9,096 nt of DNA, from positions 1-9,096 of the forward strand of contig QNFC01000055.1 in assembly GCA_003645395.1 (NCBI GenBank), given 5' to 3'. This DNA comes from Gammaproteobacteria bacterium (GTDB lineage: Bacteria; Pseudomonadota; Gammaproteobacteria; Immundisolibacterales; Immundisolibacteraceae). The notes below the pieces were generated by a model that saw only the letters and a list, made by a program, of their open reading frames with translations, was not told the origin of the DNA and made no database searches. Of the stretch, positions 1 through 7,961 are shown one piece after another. Position 1 is the first letter of the stretch. Each line of letters begins with the position of its first letter. Both the position numbers and the translations under genes were made by a program.

Positions 1-12
1 AACTCAGTCACT

Positions 13-2517
13 CTAAATGACGATATTCACCAGTTTACCGGGCACCACAATGACTTTTCGCACCGGTTTCCGGTCGATAAATCGCACCACATTCTCATTC
101 GCCAGCGCCTCCGCTTCAGCCTGATCTTTGCTAATGTCAGCATCAACGCTAATTTTACCTCGTACCTTGCCGTTAACCTGCACGACCAGCTCCAACTGCT
201 GACGCACCAGTGCAGCCTCATCCACCAGCGGCCACTCGGCATCGGCAATATCGCCCTCTTCGTCCAGCTGCTGCCACAAGCTGTGGCAGATATGGGGAAT
301 AATCGGAGAGAGCATTCTGACAAGCACGCTCAGCGCCTCGTCCATCAGTTGACAATAAGCAGCCGGGTTAATTCCAGCACCATCACAGCCAGATTGTTCA
401 ACTTTCTGGCTCATCCGACCCAGCTCGTTAACAAGCTTCATCCCGGCCGAAACCACAGTATTGAACTGCTCTTTATCAAAATCAAACTGGGCCTGAGAGA
501 GTTGTTCATAAAGTACACGGCGCAGATCAGAAAGCTCATCACCCAATTCAATCTCTACATTATCATCAGCGACAGAAGGTTCTGCGGCACGCCATTGCAG
601 ATATTGCTGCACCAGTGCCCAGAGCCGCTTAATAAAGCGATTGGCGCCGGCGACGCCATCGTCGTTCCATTCCAGAGATTGATCCGGCGGCGAGGCAAAC
701 ATGGTAAACAACCGCGCAGTATCCGCACCGTAACGATCAATCAGCGCCTGCGGGTCGACGGTATTGCCCTTCGATTTCGACATCTTTGTGCCGTCTTTGA
801 GCACCATGCCTTGCGTGAGGAGCCGGGTGAAGGGCTCATCGACCGTCACTAACCCTTCGTCCCGCATCATTTTGGTGAAAAAACGCGCGTAGAGCAGATG
901 CAAAATCGCGTGTTCGATACCGCCCGCGTAGTGATCAACCGGCAGCCAATAATTGGCGCGCCCATCGACCATAGCCGATGCATCGGGTGACGCAAACCGG
1001 GCAAAGTACCAGGAGGATTCAAAAAAAGTATCAAAGGTGTCCGTCTCTCGCCGGGCCGCAGCACCACACTGCGGGCAGTCAACGCTTAGAAACTCTTCCA
1101 TTCGTACCAATGGCGAGCCGCGGCCATCAACTACTACATCTTCTGGCAGCGTCACCGGCAGATCAACCTCCGGCACCGGCACCATCCCGCAGGTCTCGCA
1201 ATGAATAATCGGTATTGGCGTACCCCAGTAGCGCTGCCTGGAAATACCCCAGTCACGCAGGCGATAGTTCACCCGGCGCTCACTTCGACCACTCTGTTCC
1301 AGTGTTTTAGCAATCTTGTCGAAGGCCTCCGCAGAGCTCAAGCCATCGTAATCACCAGAATTAACCAGCACGCCTTTTTCGAGGTGGGCCGAGGCTGCTA
1401 CCAGTTCGGCCGGGTCGCCCTGAAATCCCTCAGGCATGACCACCGCTAGAATTGGCAACCCGTACTTAGTGGCAAATTCCCAGTCACGTTGATCGTGGCC
1501 GGGCACCGCCATAATCGCGCCTTCGCCATACCCCATCAGCACAAAGTTAGCCACGTAGATGGGCAATAAGTCACCGCTCAGGGGATGACGTGCCTGCCAG
1601 CCGGTATCGACACCGAGCTTATCCATGGTCTGCATTTCTGCTTCACCGGTCTGGCGCACCTTGCAGGCCTCTATTGGGGCCGCCAGTGACGGATTAAACT
1701 CAATCGCAGCGACTGCCAGCGGGTGCTCCGGCGCTACCGCCATATAAGTGGCACCGTATAGAGTGTCCGGCCGGGTGGTAAATACGCGGAGCGTTTCCTG
1801 CCGATCGACCACATCAAATTCAAGCTGCAACCCTTCTGAACGCCCGACCCAGTTGCGTTGCATGGTTTTGACTCGCTCTGGCCAGCCGGGTAACTGGTCC
1901 AGGTCGGCGAGCAGCTCGTCAGCATAATCGGTGATTTTCAGAAACCACTGCTCGATTTCGCGAGTTTCGACCAACTCACCGGAACGCCAGCCGCGACCAT
2001 CAATCACCTGCTCATTCGCCAGCACGGTCTGGTCGACAGGATCCCAGTTGACCATCGACTTGCGCCGATAAACCAATCCCTTTTTCAGCAACCGCAAAAA
2101 AAACCACTGTTCCCAGCGGTAATAATCAGCGTCGCAGGTCGTAAGTTCGCGATCCCAGTCATAAGCAAATCCCAGCTGCTGCAACTGTTTACGCATGTAA
2201 TCCACGTTACTGCGTGTCCACTCCGACGGCGCCACGCCGCGCTCTATTGCGGCATTTTCAGCGGGCATGCCAAAAGCATCCCACCCCATAGGCTGCAGCA
2301 CATTACGCCCCTGCATGCGCTGATAGCGGCTAATGACGTCACCGATGGTGTAGTTGCGCACATGACCCATGTGCAGCTTGCCCGAGGGGTAGGGAAACAT
2401 CGACAGGCAATAAAACTTTTCCTTGTCAGGATCCTCGCTGACCGCGAACAGCTTGCTCTGCTGCCAGTGTTGCTGCGCGTCAGCCTCTACAACGGCCGCG
2501 TCGTACTCCTTATCCAT
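13..2517 (-). CDS. leuS: Leucyl-tRNA synthetase (LeuRS), complete, 834 aa
   Basis: This cytoplasmic class Ia aminoacyl-tRNA synthetase charges tRNA-Leu with leucine and edits mischarged tRNA. Visible motifs are the HMGH signature at residues 49-52, the CP1 editing domain with TTRPDT (247-252) and GHDQRD (340-345), RDWGISRQRYWG (421-432) and KMSKS (578-582). The C-terminal anticodon-binding and LeuRS tail regions follow, ending in VPGKLVNIVI. The first zinc-finger region around residues 157-180 has lost its cysteines (NWDP, VIDGRGWRSG). A CxxC...CxxC ribbon at C440/C443 and C481/C484 is present where, from memory, E. coli has none. The large leucine-specific insertion that E. coli carries before KMSKS is absent, which helps explain 834 against about 860 residues. 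The ATG start is preceded by a GAGA-type ribosome-binding site. It is the last gene of the operon inside the window, 111 bases after lnt. lptE would be expected next. Confidence 0.98.
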   Translation of the reverse strand: MDKEYDAAVVEADAQQHWQQSKLFAVSEDPDKEKFYCLSMFPYPSGKLHMGHVRNYTIGDVISRYQRMQGRNVLQPMGWDAFGMPAENAAIERGVAPSEWTRSNVDYMRKQLQQLGFAYDWDRELTTCDADYYRWEQWFFLRLLKKGLVYRRKSMVNWDPVDQTVLANEQVIDGRGWRSGELVETREIEQWFLKITDYADELLADLDQLPGWPERVKTMQRNWVGRSEGLQLEFDVVDRQETLRVFTTRPDTLYGATYMAVAPEHPLAVAAIEFNPSLAAPIEACKVRQTGEAEMQTMDKLGVDTGWQARHPLSGDLLPIYVANFVLMGYGEGAIMAVPGHDQRDWEFATKYGLPILAVVMPEGFQGDPAELVAASAHLEKGVLVNSGDYDGLSSAEAFDKIAKTLEQSGRSERRVNYRLRDWGISRQRYWGTPIPIIHCETCGMVPVPEVDLPVTLPEDVVVDGRGSPLVRMEEFLSVDCPQCGAAARRETDTFDTFFESSWYFARFASPDASAMVDGRANYWLPVDHYAGGIEHAILHLLYARFFTKMMRDEGLVTVDEPFTRLLTQGMVLKDGTKMSKSKGNTVDPQALIDRYGADTARLFTMFASPPDQSLEWNDDGVAGANRFIKRLWALVQQYLQWRAAEPSVADDNVEIELGDELSDLRRVLYEQLSQAQFDFDKEQFNTVVSAGMKLVNELGRMSQKVEQSGCDGAGINPAAYCQLMDEALSVLVRMLSPIIPHICHSLWQQLDEEGDIADAEWPLVDEAALVRQQLELVVQVNGKVRGKISVDADISKDQAEAEALANENVVRFIDRKPVRKVIVVPGKLVNIVI

Positions 2518-2628
2518 TCAGTTCTCTTGTTAATCAGGTGATTGTGTAATGCGGTGAGTGTCGATAAAAAAACCTGTTCTCCCGATAACGGTCAAGCAGC
2601 CTCTGCACGAAACTCGATAGTATATCGG
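2518..2628 (-). promoter_or_regulatory. lnt-leuS intercistronic gap with a weak candidate leuS promoter
   Basis: These 111 bases are the only substantial gap inside the operon. Read on the minus strand, the lnt stop is followed at once by a 5-bp hairpin, CGATA-TAC-TATCG (plus coordinates 2615-2627). Next comes TTGACC (2590-2595), a five-of-six match to a sigma70 -35 box, and a run of seven T at 2566-2572. No good -10 box sits 16-18 bases downstream of TTGACC, so a separate leuS promoter is only possible, not shown. The T run has no strong stem directly before it, so I do not call a terminator. Confidence 0.2.
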
Positions 2629-4212
2629 CTAGACATCCATTTGCCGGCGCCTCTGCTGCCAGTACAGATACCCCAACGACAGAAGTAACAGCCCCCGCAG
2701 CGGCCAATCGCCGAGCGCAACATAAGGGGTGCTGCCCTGACGCGGCTGTAGTACCCCCGTCAGTACCGTCTGCTTGAATTGTGGGCTTTGCGCAAACACT
2801 TCACCCCGCCAGTTGACCAGCGCTGTAATACCGTTATTGGTCGCCCGGGCCAGTGGTCGGCCCACCTCCATCACCCGCATTCGAGCAATTTGTAAATGCT
2901 GATGCGGTGCAATACTGTCACCAAACCAGGCGTCGTTGCTGATGTTCACCATTAAACCAGCATCTGGAAACATATCCCGAATCTCTCCAGAGAACAGGAT
3001 TTCGTAACAGATGCTCGGTGCGATTAGGTGGTCTGAATACTGTAGTGCTATAGGTCTCTGGCCCGATTCCCCCACACTAAATGAAGATATGGGTATCTGT
3101 AACAGGTCGAGCAGGCCGCCGAGTTGAGCCTGTAAAGGAACGTATTCGCCAAACGGCACCAAATGACGTTTACGGTAGCCACGCCCGCCTAGCAGACGGA
3201 TGCCATTGAAGTAGCGATCCGAACTCGGCTCGCCAAGCGGCATTCCCGTTAGCAGGTCGGTCTGCTGTTCACGGCTCTTTTCCCGTAGGCCTGGCAGCAG
3301 GTCCGCTGGCAATGTTTCGGCGAACGTTGGAATGGTATTTTCCGGCCAGACTAGTAAATCTACTCCCCAAAACGGTTCGCTGGCCTCACGGTGAAGATTA
3401 ATATTGGCAAGCATCCGCTCTGGATCCCAACGCAGCGACTGCTCCACATTGCCCTGCACCAGTGCGACCGAGATCGGTTCACCTGACTCATGAGTCCATT
3501 CAGCAGGATTGAGGACAATGCCAACCATCACCGCTAGCGACACCACTGTAATCGGCAGGGCTCGCCATTTTTGCTGCACCAGCAACAATACCAATCCCGC
3601 AATAAACGCCAGCAACCAGCTAATTCCCGTGGCCCCTATCAGCGACGCAAACCCGGCCAACGGGCCATCAACCTGAGAATAGCCGAGGGTAATCCAGGGG
3701 AACCCAGTAAAGAGCCAACCGCGCAACAGTTCCAGCCCAACCCACAAACCAGGCAGCCCAAGCAGATAGACCGTAGTTGGATTGGCAGCAATGGGTGATG
3801 CACTATTCGGCCCCCAAAACCGGGCTACTAGCCAGCTAAACAGTGCTGTAAAAACGGCCAGGTACACCACTAGTAGCAGCGTAACCAGAACCGAAAAAAA
3901 GCCCCCCATATTGCCAAAATTAAAGAAGCTAAAGTAGACCCAATGCACCCCCGCACCAAAATAGCCAATACCAAACAGAAACCCGGACCAGCCGGCTCTG
4001 CGCGGGGATTGACGCAGGGAAAGGTAAAACAACAATGCCAGCGATAAAGGCAACAGAGGCCAGATACCAAAAGGCGCGAAGGCAAGCACCGCAACCGCAC
4101 CAGCAAGACACGGTAACAGCCAGGCAAGCAGAGTAGAAACCGCAGAAACCAGGGATTTCAAAAAACCATTCCTATGCCGGATTGACCCCGAGCGTATCGA
4201 TTCGCCGCTCAT
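2629..4212 (-). CDS. lnt: Apolipoprotein N-acyltransferase, complete, up to 527 aa
   Basis: This inner-membrane enzyme transfers an acyl chain from phospholipid to the N-terminal cysteine of lipoproteins, the last maturation step before Lol sorting. About seven hydrophobic segments lie in residues 27-235, followed by a periplasmic nitrilase-fold domain (about 245-490) and a final hydrophobic segment near 505-519. The catalytic triad is readable: E291 in WPEN, K348 in the YRKRHLVPFGE stretch and C402 in ICYEI. E356 of FGE and the NISNDAWFG and TNNGITA motifs are also conserved. With the ATG at 4212 the gene overlaps corC by 41 bases. The TTG at 4161-4159 (codon 18) lies just after the corC stop, has an AGGA eight bases upstream, and gives an N-terminus of E. 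coli-like length. I consider that start at least as likely. The product is certain; the start is not. Confidence 0.96.
   Translation of the reverse strand: MSGESIRSGSIRHRNGFLKSLVSAVSTLLAWLLPCLAGAVAVLAFAPFGIWPLLPLSLALLFYLSLRQSPRRAGWSGFLFGIGYFGAGVHWVYFSFFNFGNMGGFFSVLVTLLLVVYLAVFTALFSWLVARFWGPNSASPIAANPTTVYLLGLPGLWVGLELLRGWLFTGFPWITLGYSQVDGPLAGFASLIGATGISWLLAFIAGLVLLLVQQKWRALPITVVSLAVMVGIVLNPAEWTHESGEPISVALVQGNVEQSLRWDPERMLANINLHREASEPFWGVDLLVWPENTIPTFAETLPADLLPGLREKSREQQTDLLTGMPLGEPSSDRYFNGIRLLGGRGYRKRHLVPFGEYVPLQAQLGGLLDLLQIPISSFSVGESGQRPIALQYSDHLIAPSICYEILFSGEIRDMFPDAGLMVNISNDAWFGDSIAPHQHLQIARMRVMEVGRPLARATNNGITALVNWRGEVFAQSPQFKQTVLTGVLQPRQGSTPYVALGDWPLRGLLLLSLGYLYWQQRRRQMDV
4159..4173 (-). 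promoter_or_regulatory. Ribosome-binding site and alternative TTG start of lnt
   Basis: On the minus strand the corC stop TAG runs into TAGGAATGGTTTTTTG. AGGA (4173-4170) is followed by eight bases and then TTG (4161-4159), in frame with lnt codon 18. The upstream ATG at 4212 has only a weak GAAG element before it. The ATG visible between AGGA and TTG is in another frame and meets TGA after two further codons. This site decides between a 527-residue and a 510-residue Lnt. Confidence 0.5.
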
Positions 4213-5002
4213 CAGACTTCAGCACGCGAAAGGTAAATCCCTGAAAAGTAATTTCGTCGCCACCCTTGGGCACTCGGCCAAAAGCCTGTGCAACCATCCC
4301 ACCAATCGTCTCAAATTCGCTGCCGTCCAGTTCACAAGCAAAAAATTCGTTGAACTCATCAATAGTTGTCAATGCGTCCACCCGGTGACCGCCGCCAGAC
4401 AACGGCTCGATAAACACTTCTTCGTCTGGGTCATGCTCATCTTCAATCTCACCGACGATCTCCTCGATCACATCCTCAATCGTCACCAGGCCGGCCACGC
4501 CGCCGTATTCGTCGACCACAATTGCCATATGGTTCCGATTACGGCGAAAATCCTGCAGCATCGTGTTTAATCGCTTACTTTCCGGTACAAAGGTCACTTC
4601 GCGCAAAATATCCCTTAATACCAACTCTTCTGCCTTTTTGCGTAAGTAGGGCAGCAGGTCTTTGGCCAACACGATACCGACCACCTCATCACGGTCATCG
4701 CCGATTACCGGGAAGCGCGAATGCGCACTCTCAATGGCTCTGTTGAGCATGGTTTCGAGGCCATCTTCGCGGTCGAGCACCACCATCTTTGAGCGCGGCA
4801 CCATAACCTCTCTGACCTGAGTGTCACCGATCCGAAACACCCCCTCGACCATGTTGAGGGTCTCGTTGTCGACCACGTGCTGGTCGTGCGCTTCACGCAC
4901 CTGCTCAAGCAAGTCATCGCGATCAACAGGTTTGCCAAATAGTTTTCGGCCGACGCGCGCTAGCACGCCGACGCGAAAAGAACCGCTGCAGTCATCACTC
5001 AT
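4172..5002 (-). CDS. corC: CorC/YbeX CBS-domain protein, complete, 276 aa
   Basis: A soluble member of the CorC/HlyC family, historically linked to Mg/Co efflux with CorA; the E. coli orthologue YbeX has also been linked to ribosome metabolism. An N-terminal helix-rich stretch (1-60) leads into a tandem CBS pair (about 65-190). That pair contains MVPRSKM (67-73), ESAHSRFPVI (91-100), DEYGGVAGLVTIED (164-177) and the acidic EEIVGEIEDEHD. The CorC_HlyC transporter-associated domain (about 195-276) contains ETIGG (231-235). No membrane segment or DUF21 domain is present, as in E. coli YbeX. The start MSDD matches the E. coli N-terminus, and the ATG overlaps the ybeY stop as ATGA, implying translational coupling. 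It is somewhat shorter than the 292-residue E. coli protein, mainly at the C-terminus. The precise biochemical role is inferred from the family only. Confidence 0.95.
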   Translation of the reverse strand: MSDDCSGSFRVGVLARVGRKLFGKPVDRDDLLEQVREAHDQHVVDNETLNMVEGVFRIGDTQVREVMVPRSKMVVLDREDGLETMLNRAIESAHSRFPVIGDDRDEVVGIVLAKDLLPYLRKKAEELVLRDILREVTFVPESKRLNTMLQDFRRNRNHMAIVVDEYGGVAGLVTIEDVIEEIVGEIEDEHDPDEEVFIEPLSGGGHRVDALTTIDEFNEFFACELDGSEFETIGGMVAQAFGRVPKGGDEITFQGFTFRVLKSDERRIDTLGVNPA

Positions 5003-5523
5003 GGGGATTCCATATCTTCCATTAAATAGGGGTTTTCTATATCGATTTGCTGCAACAAACTAATTTCTAGCGTTTCCATCTGCAGCTGCTCATCATCGGT
5101 TTGATGGTCAAAACCGCAGAGGTGAAGCAGGCCATGCAGGGTCAGGTGGGCCCAATGAGCTGATACCGACTTTTGCTGTTCTTTCGCTTCCAGCCCCACC
5201 AGTGGTGCACAAATAACTAGATCACCCAGCTCCGGTTCACTGTCCGGGGGCAGGGGCATATCCAGATCTGCCACTGGAAATGAGAGCACGTTGGTTGGCC
5301 CCTGCTTGTGACGATACTGTTGGTTCAGCTGCGCAGACTCAGGCTCGTCAACGATTCGAATGGTGACCTCGCCGGCTCTATTCAAATGTCCCTCTCGAGC
5401 CAAATCAACCCAAAGACGAAACGTCTCCAGATCAGGTAAATCCGCTGCCGAGCTGGCGATTTGAATCGTCAGCCCGGGAATAGAGTCACTCTTCAATGAT
5501 GCAGCACCGGAACGCAGCAGCAA
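4999..5523 (-). CDS. ybeY: YbeY endoribonuclease / rRNA maturation factor, 165-174 aa, start uncertain
   Basis: YbeY is a metal-dependent single-strand endoribonuclease involved in 16S rRNA 3'-end maturation and 70S quality control. Numbered from the TTG at 5523, the zinc motif HGLLHLCGFDH supplies H130, H134 and H140. The conserved arginine matching E. coli R59 is R71 in QYRHKQGPTNVLSFP, and LGDLVIC (99-105) and AHWAHL are typical. The start is unclear. No ATG exists in frame before the conserved domain, and TAA lies immediately upstream of the TTG at 5523. Neither that TTG nor the one at codon 10 (5496-5494) has an obvious Shine-Dalgarno sequence. The codon-10 start gives 165 residues, nearer to the 155 of E. 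coli. The gene lies 30 bases after ybeZ and overlaps corC by ATGA. Product identity is firm. Confidence 0.95.
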   Translation of the reverse strand: MLLRSGAASLKSDSIPGLTIQIASSAADLPDLETFRLWVDLAREGHLNRAGEVTIRIVDEPESAQLNQQYRHKQGPTNVLSFPVADLDMPLPPDSEPELGDLVICAPLVGLEAKEQQKSVSAHWAHLTLHGLLHLCGFDHQTDDEQLQMETLEISLLQQIDIENPYLMEDMESP

Positions 5524-5546
5524 TTAAGATGCAATAGGGAATGCAT
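5493..5546 (-). other. Possible 17-codon leader ORF coupled to ybeY
   Basis: After the ybeZ stop, an ATG at 5546-5544 opens a 17-codon reading frame in another frame from ybeY. Its product would read MHSLLHLNCCC and end in VLHH. Its TGA (5495-5493) overlaps the TTG at ybeY codon 10 as TTGA, the same geometry as the ATGA overlaps elsewhere in this operon. No clear ribosome-binding site precedes the ATG. It may be a coupling device or plain coincidence. Confidence 0.2.
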
Positions 5547-5553
5547 AGCGCGT

Positions 5554-6564
5554 TTATCTGGCAACGGAGGCCTCAAATTGATCATAGGCGTCGATGATAC
5601 GTGCCACCAGCGGATGGCGCACCACGTCCCGGGCGGTAAAGCGGTTAAAAGTAACGCCCGGAACGCCGTCCAGTACTTTCAATACGTGCTTTAACCCAGA
5701 GGGCTTGCCCGGCGGCAAATCAATTTGGGTGACGTCACCGGTAATCACAGCCGTCGAGCCAAACCCAATCCGGGTAAGAAACATCTTCATCTGCTCCGGC
5801 GAGGTATTCTGCGCTTCATCGGGAATCGCAAAACATTCATTCAGAGTTCGGCCGCGCATGTAGGCCAGCGGGGCCACCTCAATAATCCCCTGCTCAATAA
5901 GCTTACCGACCCGCTCAAAACCGACCATCTCGTAGAGCGCGTCGTAGATTGGCCGTAGGTAAGGATCCACCTTTTGCGAGAGATCTCCGGGTAAAAAGCC
6001 CAGCTTTTCTCCCGCCTCAACCGCCGGGCGCACCAGCACCATACGTTGCACTTTCTGACTCAGCAGCGCCTGCACTCCGCAAGCCACGGCAAGAAAGGTT
6101 TTACCAGTACCCGCCGGGCCGATGGCAAAGTTGATGTCGTTGCTGAACATGTTTTCGACAAAGCGCAGCTGACTGGGGCCACGTGCTTTTACCTTTAATC
6201 GGCTGGTTTTGATAATGCCGGGTTCATGCTGGGGCTGATTACCGCTCTGGTTGCCGCCGCCGGCGTGACCATCTGTTCCCGCCGGCGGCGACCCGCTATT
6301 GCGTACCGCCTGGATCACCAGATGCACATCATTGCCGGTAAGTCCTCCCTCATCACCGGCCTGCGCATAAATCCGCCGAAGAACTTCCGCTGCCTTAGCA
6401 GCAGCCTCTTTACTCCCCAGGACAGTCAACTGGAAGCCACGTCGAATCAGCCGAACACTAAAGCGCTCTTCCACCTGTTGCAAAAAAGCATCCTGAGGCC
6501 CACAAAACTGGGCGAGGCGCCGGTTATCCTCCGGTGTTAATGCCAGTTCAAGCTGATGACTCAT
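5554..6564 (-). CDS. ybeZ: YbeZ, PhoH-family ATPase, complete, 336 aa
   Basis: A cytoplasmic PhoH-like P-loop NTPase (SF1-helicase-like fold) that works with YbeY in RNA metabolism; the cellular substrate is not settled. Residues 1-88 form the N-terminal domain of PhoH-like proteins. A glycine-, proline-, asparagine- and glutamine-rich linker covers about 90-116. The ATPase core starts near 120, with Walker A GPAGTGKT (149-156), VRPAVEAGEKLGFLPGD (178-194), the DEAQN Walker B region (D249, E250) and TGDVTQIDLP. The residue just before the Walker B Asp is proline (P248, codon CCC, plus 5821-5823), in FAIPDEAQ, where E. coli has FIILDEAQ. Everything else looks intact. The ATG overlaps the miaB stop as ATGA, so translation is probably coupled. 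The stop is TAA. Confidence 0.96.
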   Translation of the reverse strand: MSHQLELALTPEDNRRLAQFCGPQDAFLQQVEERFSVRLIRRGFQLTVLGSKEAAAKAAEVLRRIYAQAGDEGGLTGNDVHLVIQAVRNSGSPPAGTDGHAGGGNQSGNQPQHEPGIIKTSRLKVKARGPSQLRFVENMFSNDINFAIGPAGTGKTFLAVACGVQALLSQKVQRMVLVRPAVEAGEKLGFLPGDLSQKVDPYLRPIYDALYEMVGFERVGKLIEQGIIEVAPLAYMRGRTLNECFAIPDEAQNTSPEQMKMFLTRIGFGSTAVITGDVTQIDLPPGKPSGLKHVLKVLDGVPGVTFNRFTARDVVRHPLVARIIDAYDQFEASVAR

Positions 6565-7961
6565 GACACCACTCGCGGATTATCAAACAACGTTCTGGCA
6601 GTACTTGTTGGCTTCGAAACCTTATAGCGACTTTCCGGCGCTGCCAGCTTGCCGCGCAAGGAATTGGGCAATGCCTCGGTAATTTCCAGATCGACGAATT
6701 GCTTAATCAACGAGTCATCACCGTCAAAATTGACCACCCGGTTATTCTCAGTACGGGCCGCCAACTGACCTGCCCCTTTGCGCGCCCGCCGGTTGACTAG
6801 CACTCGTTGCACCGTGCCGACCATATCGTTGCTGATTAGCGTGGCCATCTCCGTAATTCTTGCCTGCAACCGGGCCAGGCGCTCTTTTTTCACCGCCAGT
6901 GGCACCTCGTCGGGCAACTCAGCCGCGGGTGTACCGGGGCGTGCGCTATAAATAAAGCTAAAACTCTGGTCAAAACCGACGCGCTCAATCAGCCCCATTG
7001 TCTCTTCAAAATCGGCCTCGGTTTCACCGGGAAAACCGATAATAAAATCGGAAGAGAGCGATATACCCGGCCGCCGCTCGCGGATCTGCCCGATCAACTG
7101 CTCGTACCACTCAGCAGTGTGGCCACGTTTCATTAATTTTAATATTCGGTCAGAACCAGACTGCACCGGCAAGTGCAGGTGATCCACCAGCTCAGGCACT
7201 TTGTCGTAGACCTTTACCAGGCTGGCGCTAAATTCCAGCGGGTGGGAGGTGGTAAAACGAATCCGGTCAATACCTTCTATCTCCGCAACGTACTCAATCA
7301 ACATTGCCAGGTCAGCATCGTCACCGTTATCCAGCGCCCCGCAGTAAGCGTTGACGTTCTGGCCGAGCAGGTTCACCTCGCGCACGCCCTGTTGGGCGAA
7401 CAGCGCCACCTCGGTGAGCACATCCGCCAGCGGCCGACTGAACTCCTCGCCACGGGTGTAGGGCACCACACAAAAACTGCAATATTTTGAACAACCCTCC
7501 ATCACCGAAACAAACGCGGAAACGCCCTTCGCCTGCGGTGTGGGCAGATGATCAAACTTTTCGATCTCAGGAAAGCTGATGTCAATGGCCGGCTGACGGC
7601 GGCCATAAACCTGATTGAGCATGGTCGGCAGGCGGTGAATGGTTTGCGGGCCAAACACCATGTCAACGTAAGGCGCACGCTTGCGAATCGCGTCACCCTC
7701 CTGGCTGGCAACGCAGCCACCGACGCCAATAATCAGTTCCGGTTTCTGCTGTTTCAACTTCTGCCAGCGACCCAGTTGAGAAAACACTTTCTCCTGAGCT
7801 TTTTCGCGGATCGAACAGGTGTTTAGCAGCATCACGTCTGCCTGTTCCGCCGTATCGGTGACTTCAAGGTCATGCGACCGGGCGAGTACCTCTGCAATGC
7901 GATCAGAATCATAAACATTCATCTGACAACCGTAGGTCTGAATAAAAAGCTTACCTGCCAC
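6561..7961 (-). CDS. miaB: tRNA-2-methylthio-N6-dimethylallyladenosine synthase MiaB, complete, 466 aa
   Basis: MiaB is a radical-SAM methylthiotransferase that turns i6A37 into ms2i6A37 next to the anticodon of UNN-reading tRNAs. The N-terminal UPF0004 domain carries the auxiliary [4Fe-4S] cysteines C12, C49 and C83. The radical-SAM motif is C157-x3-C161-x2-C164, inside MEGCSKYCSFCVVPYTRGEE. The TRAM domain for tRNA binding spans about 379-440 (RTENNRVVNF, PNSLRGKL). All key cysteines fall at the same numbers as in E. coli, which fixes the N-terminus. The start codon is GTG. An in-frame TGA sits 18 bases upstream with no other start between them, so GTG is the only choice. A GAGG lies 13 bases before it, rather far for a ribosome-binding site. 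It is the first gene of the minus-strand operon. Confidence 0.98.
   Translation of the reverse strand: MAGKLFIQTYGCQMNVYDSDRIAEVLARSHDLEVTDTAEQADVMLLNTCSIREKAQEKVFSQLGRWQKLKQQKPELIIGVGGCVASQEGDAIRKRAPYVDMVFGPQTIHRLPTMLNQVYGRRQPAIDISFPEIEKFDHLPTPQAKGVSAFVSVMEGCSKYCSFCVVPYTRGEEFSRPLADVLTEVALFAQQGVREVNLLGQNVNAYCGALDNGDDADLAMLIEYVAEIEGIDRIRFTTSHPLEFSASLVKVYDKVPELVDHLHLPVQSGSDRILKLMKRGHTAEWYEQLIGQIRERRPGISLSSDFIIGFPGETEADFEETMGLIERVGFDQSFSFIYSARPGTPAAELPDEVPLAVKKERLARLQARITEMATLISNDMVGTVQRVLVNRRARKGAGQLAARTENNRVVNFDGDDSLIKQFVDLEITEALPNSLRGKLAAPESRYKVSKPTSTARTLFDNPRVVS
7951..7959 (+). repeat. TTACCTGCC copy 1 (inside the miaB start region)
   Basis: TTACCTGCC on the plus strand, codons 1-4 of miaB in reverse. 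It is one of three copies of the ACCTGCC/GGCAGGT core around the miaB-mnmG intergenic region; the others are at 8105-8111 (inverted) and 8162-8170 (direct, nine bases identical). This copy is coding sequence, so it may be coincidental. Confidence 0.35.

Noticed and set aside
1..12. A GTG (plus 9-11) just after the leuS stop that might begin lptE
   Set aside because: Only 12 bases remain in the window, too few to judge a reading frame.
283..852. Open frame of 189 codons on the plus strand opposite leuS
   Set aside because: It lies wholly antisense to conserved leuS codons, its product resembles no family I know, and it has the composition of a reverse-frame shadow.
3894..3907. G6-C-T7 homopolymer run in the lnt coding strand that could be a slippery site
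   Set aside because: The normal frame encodes the expected MGGFFSVL membrane segment and continues intact, and nothing suggests a functional alternate-frame product.
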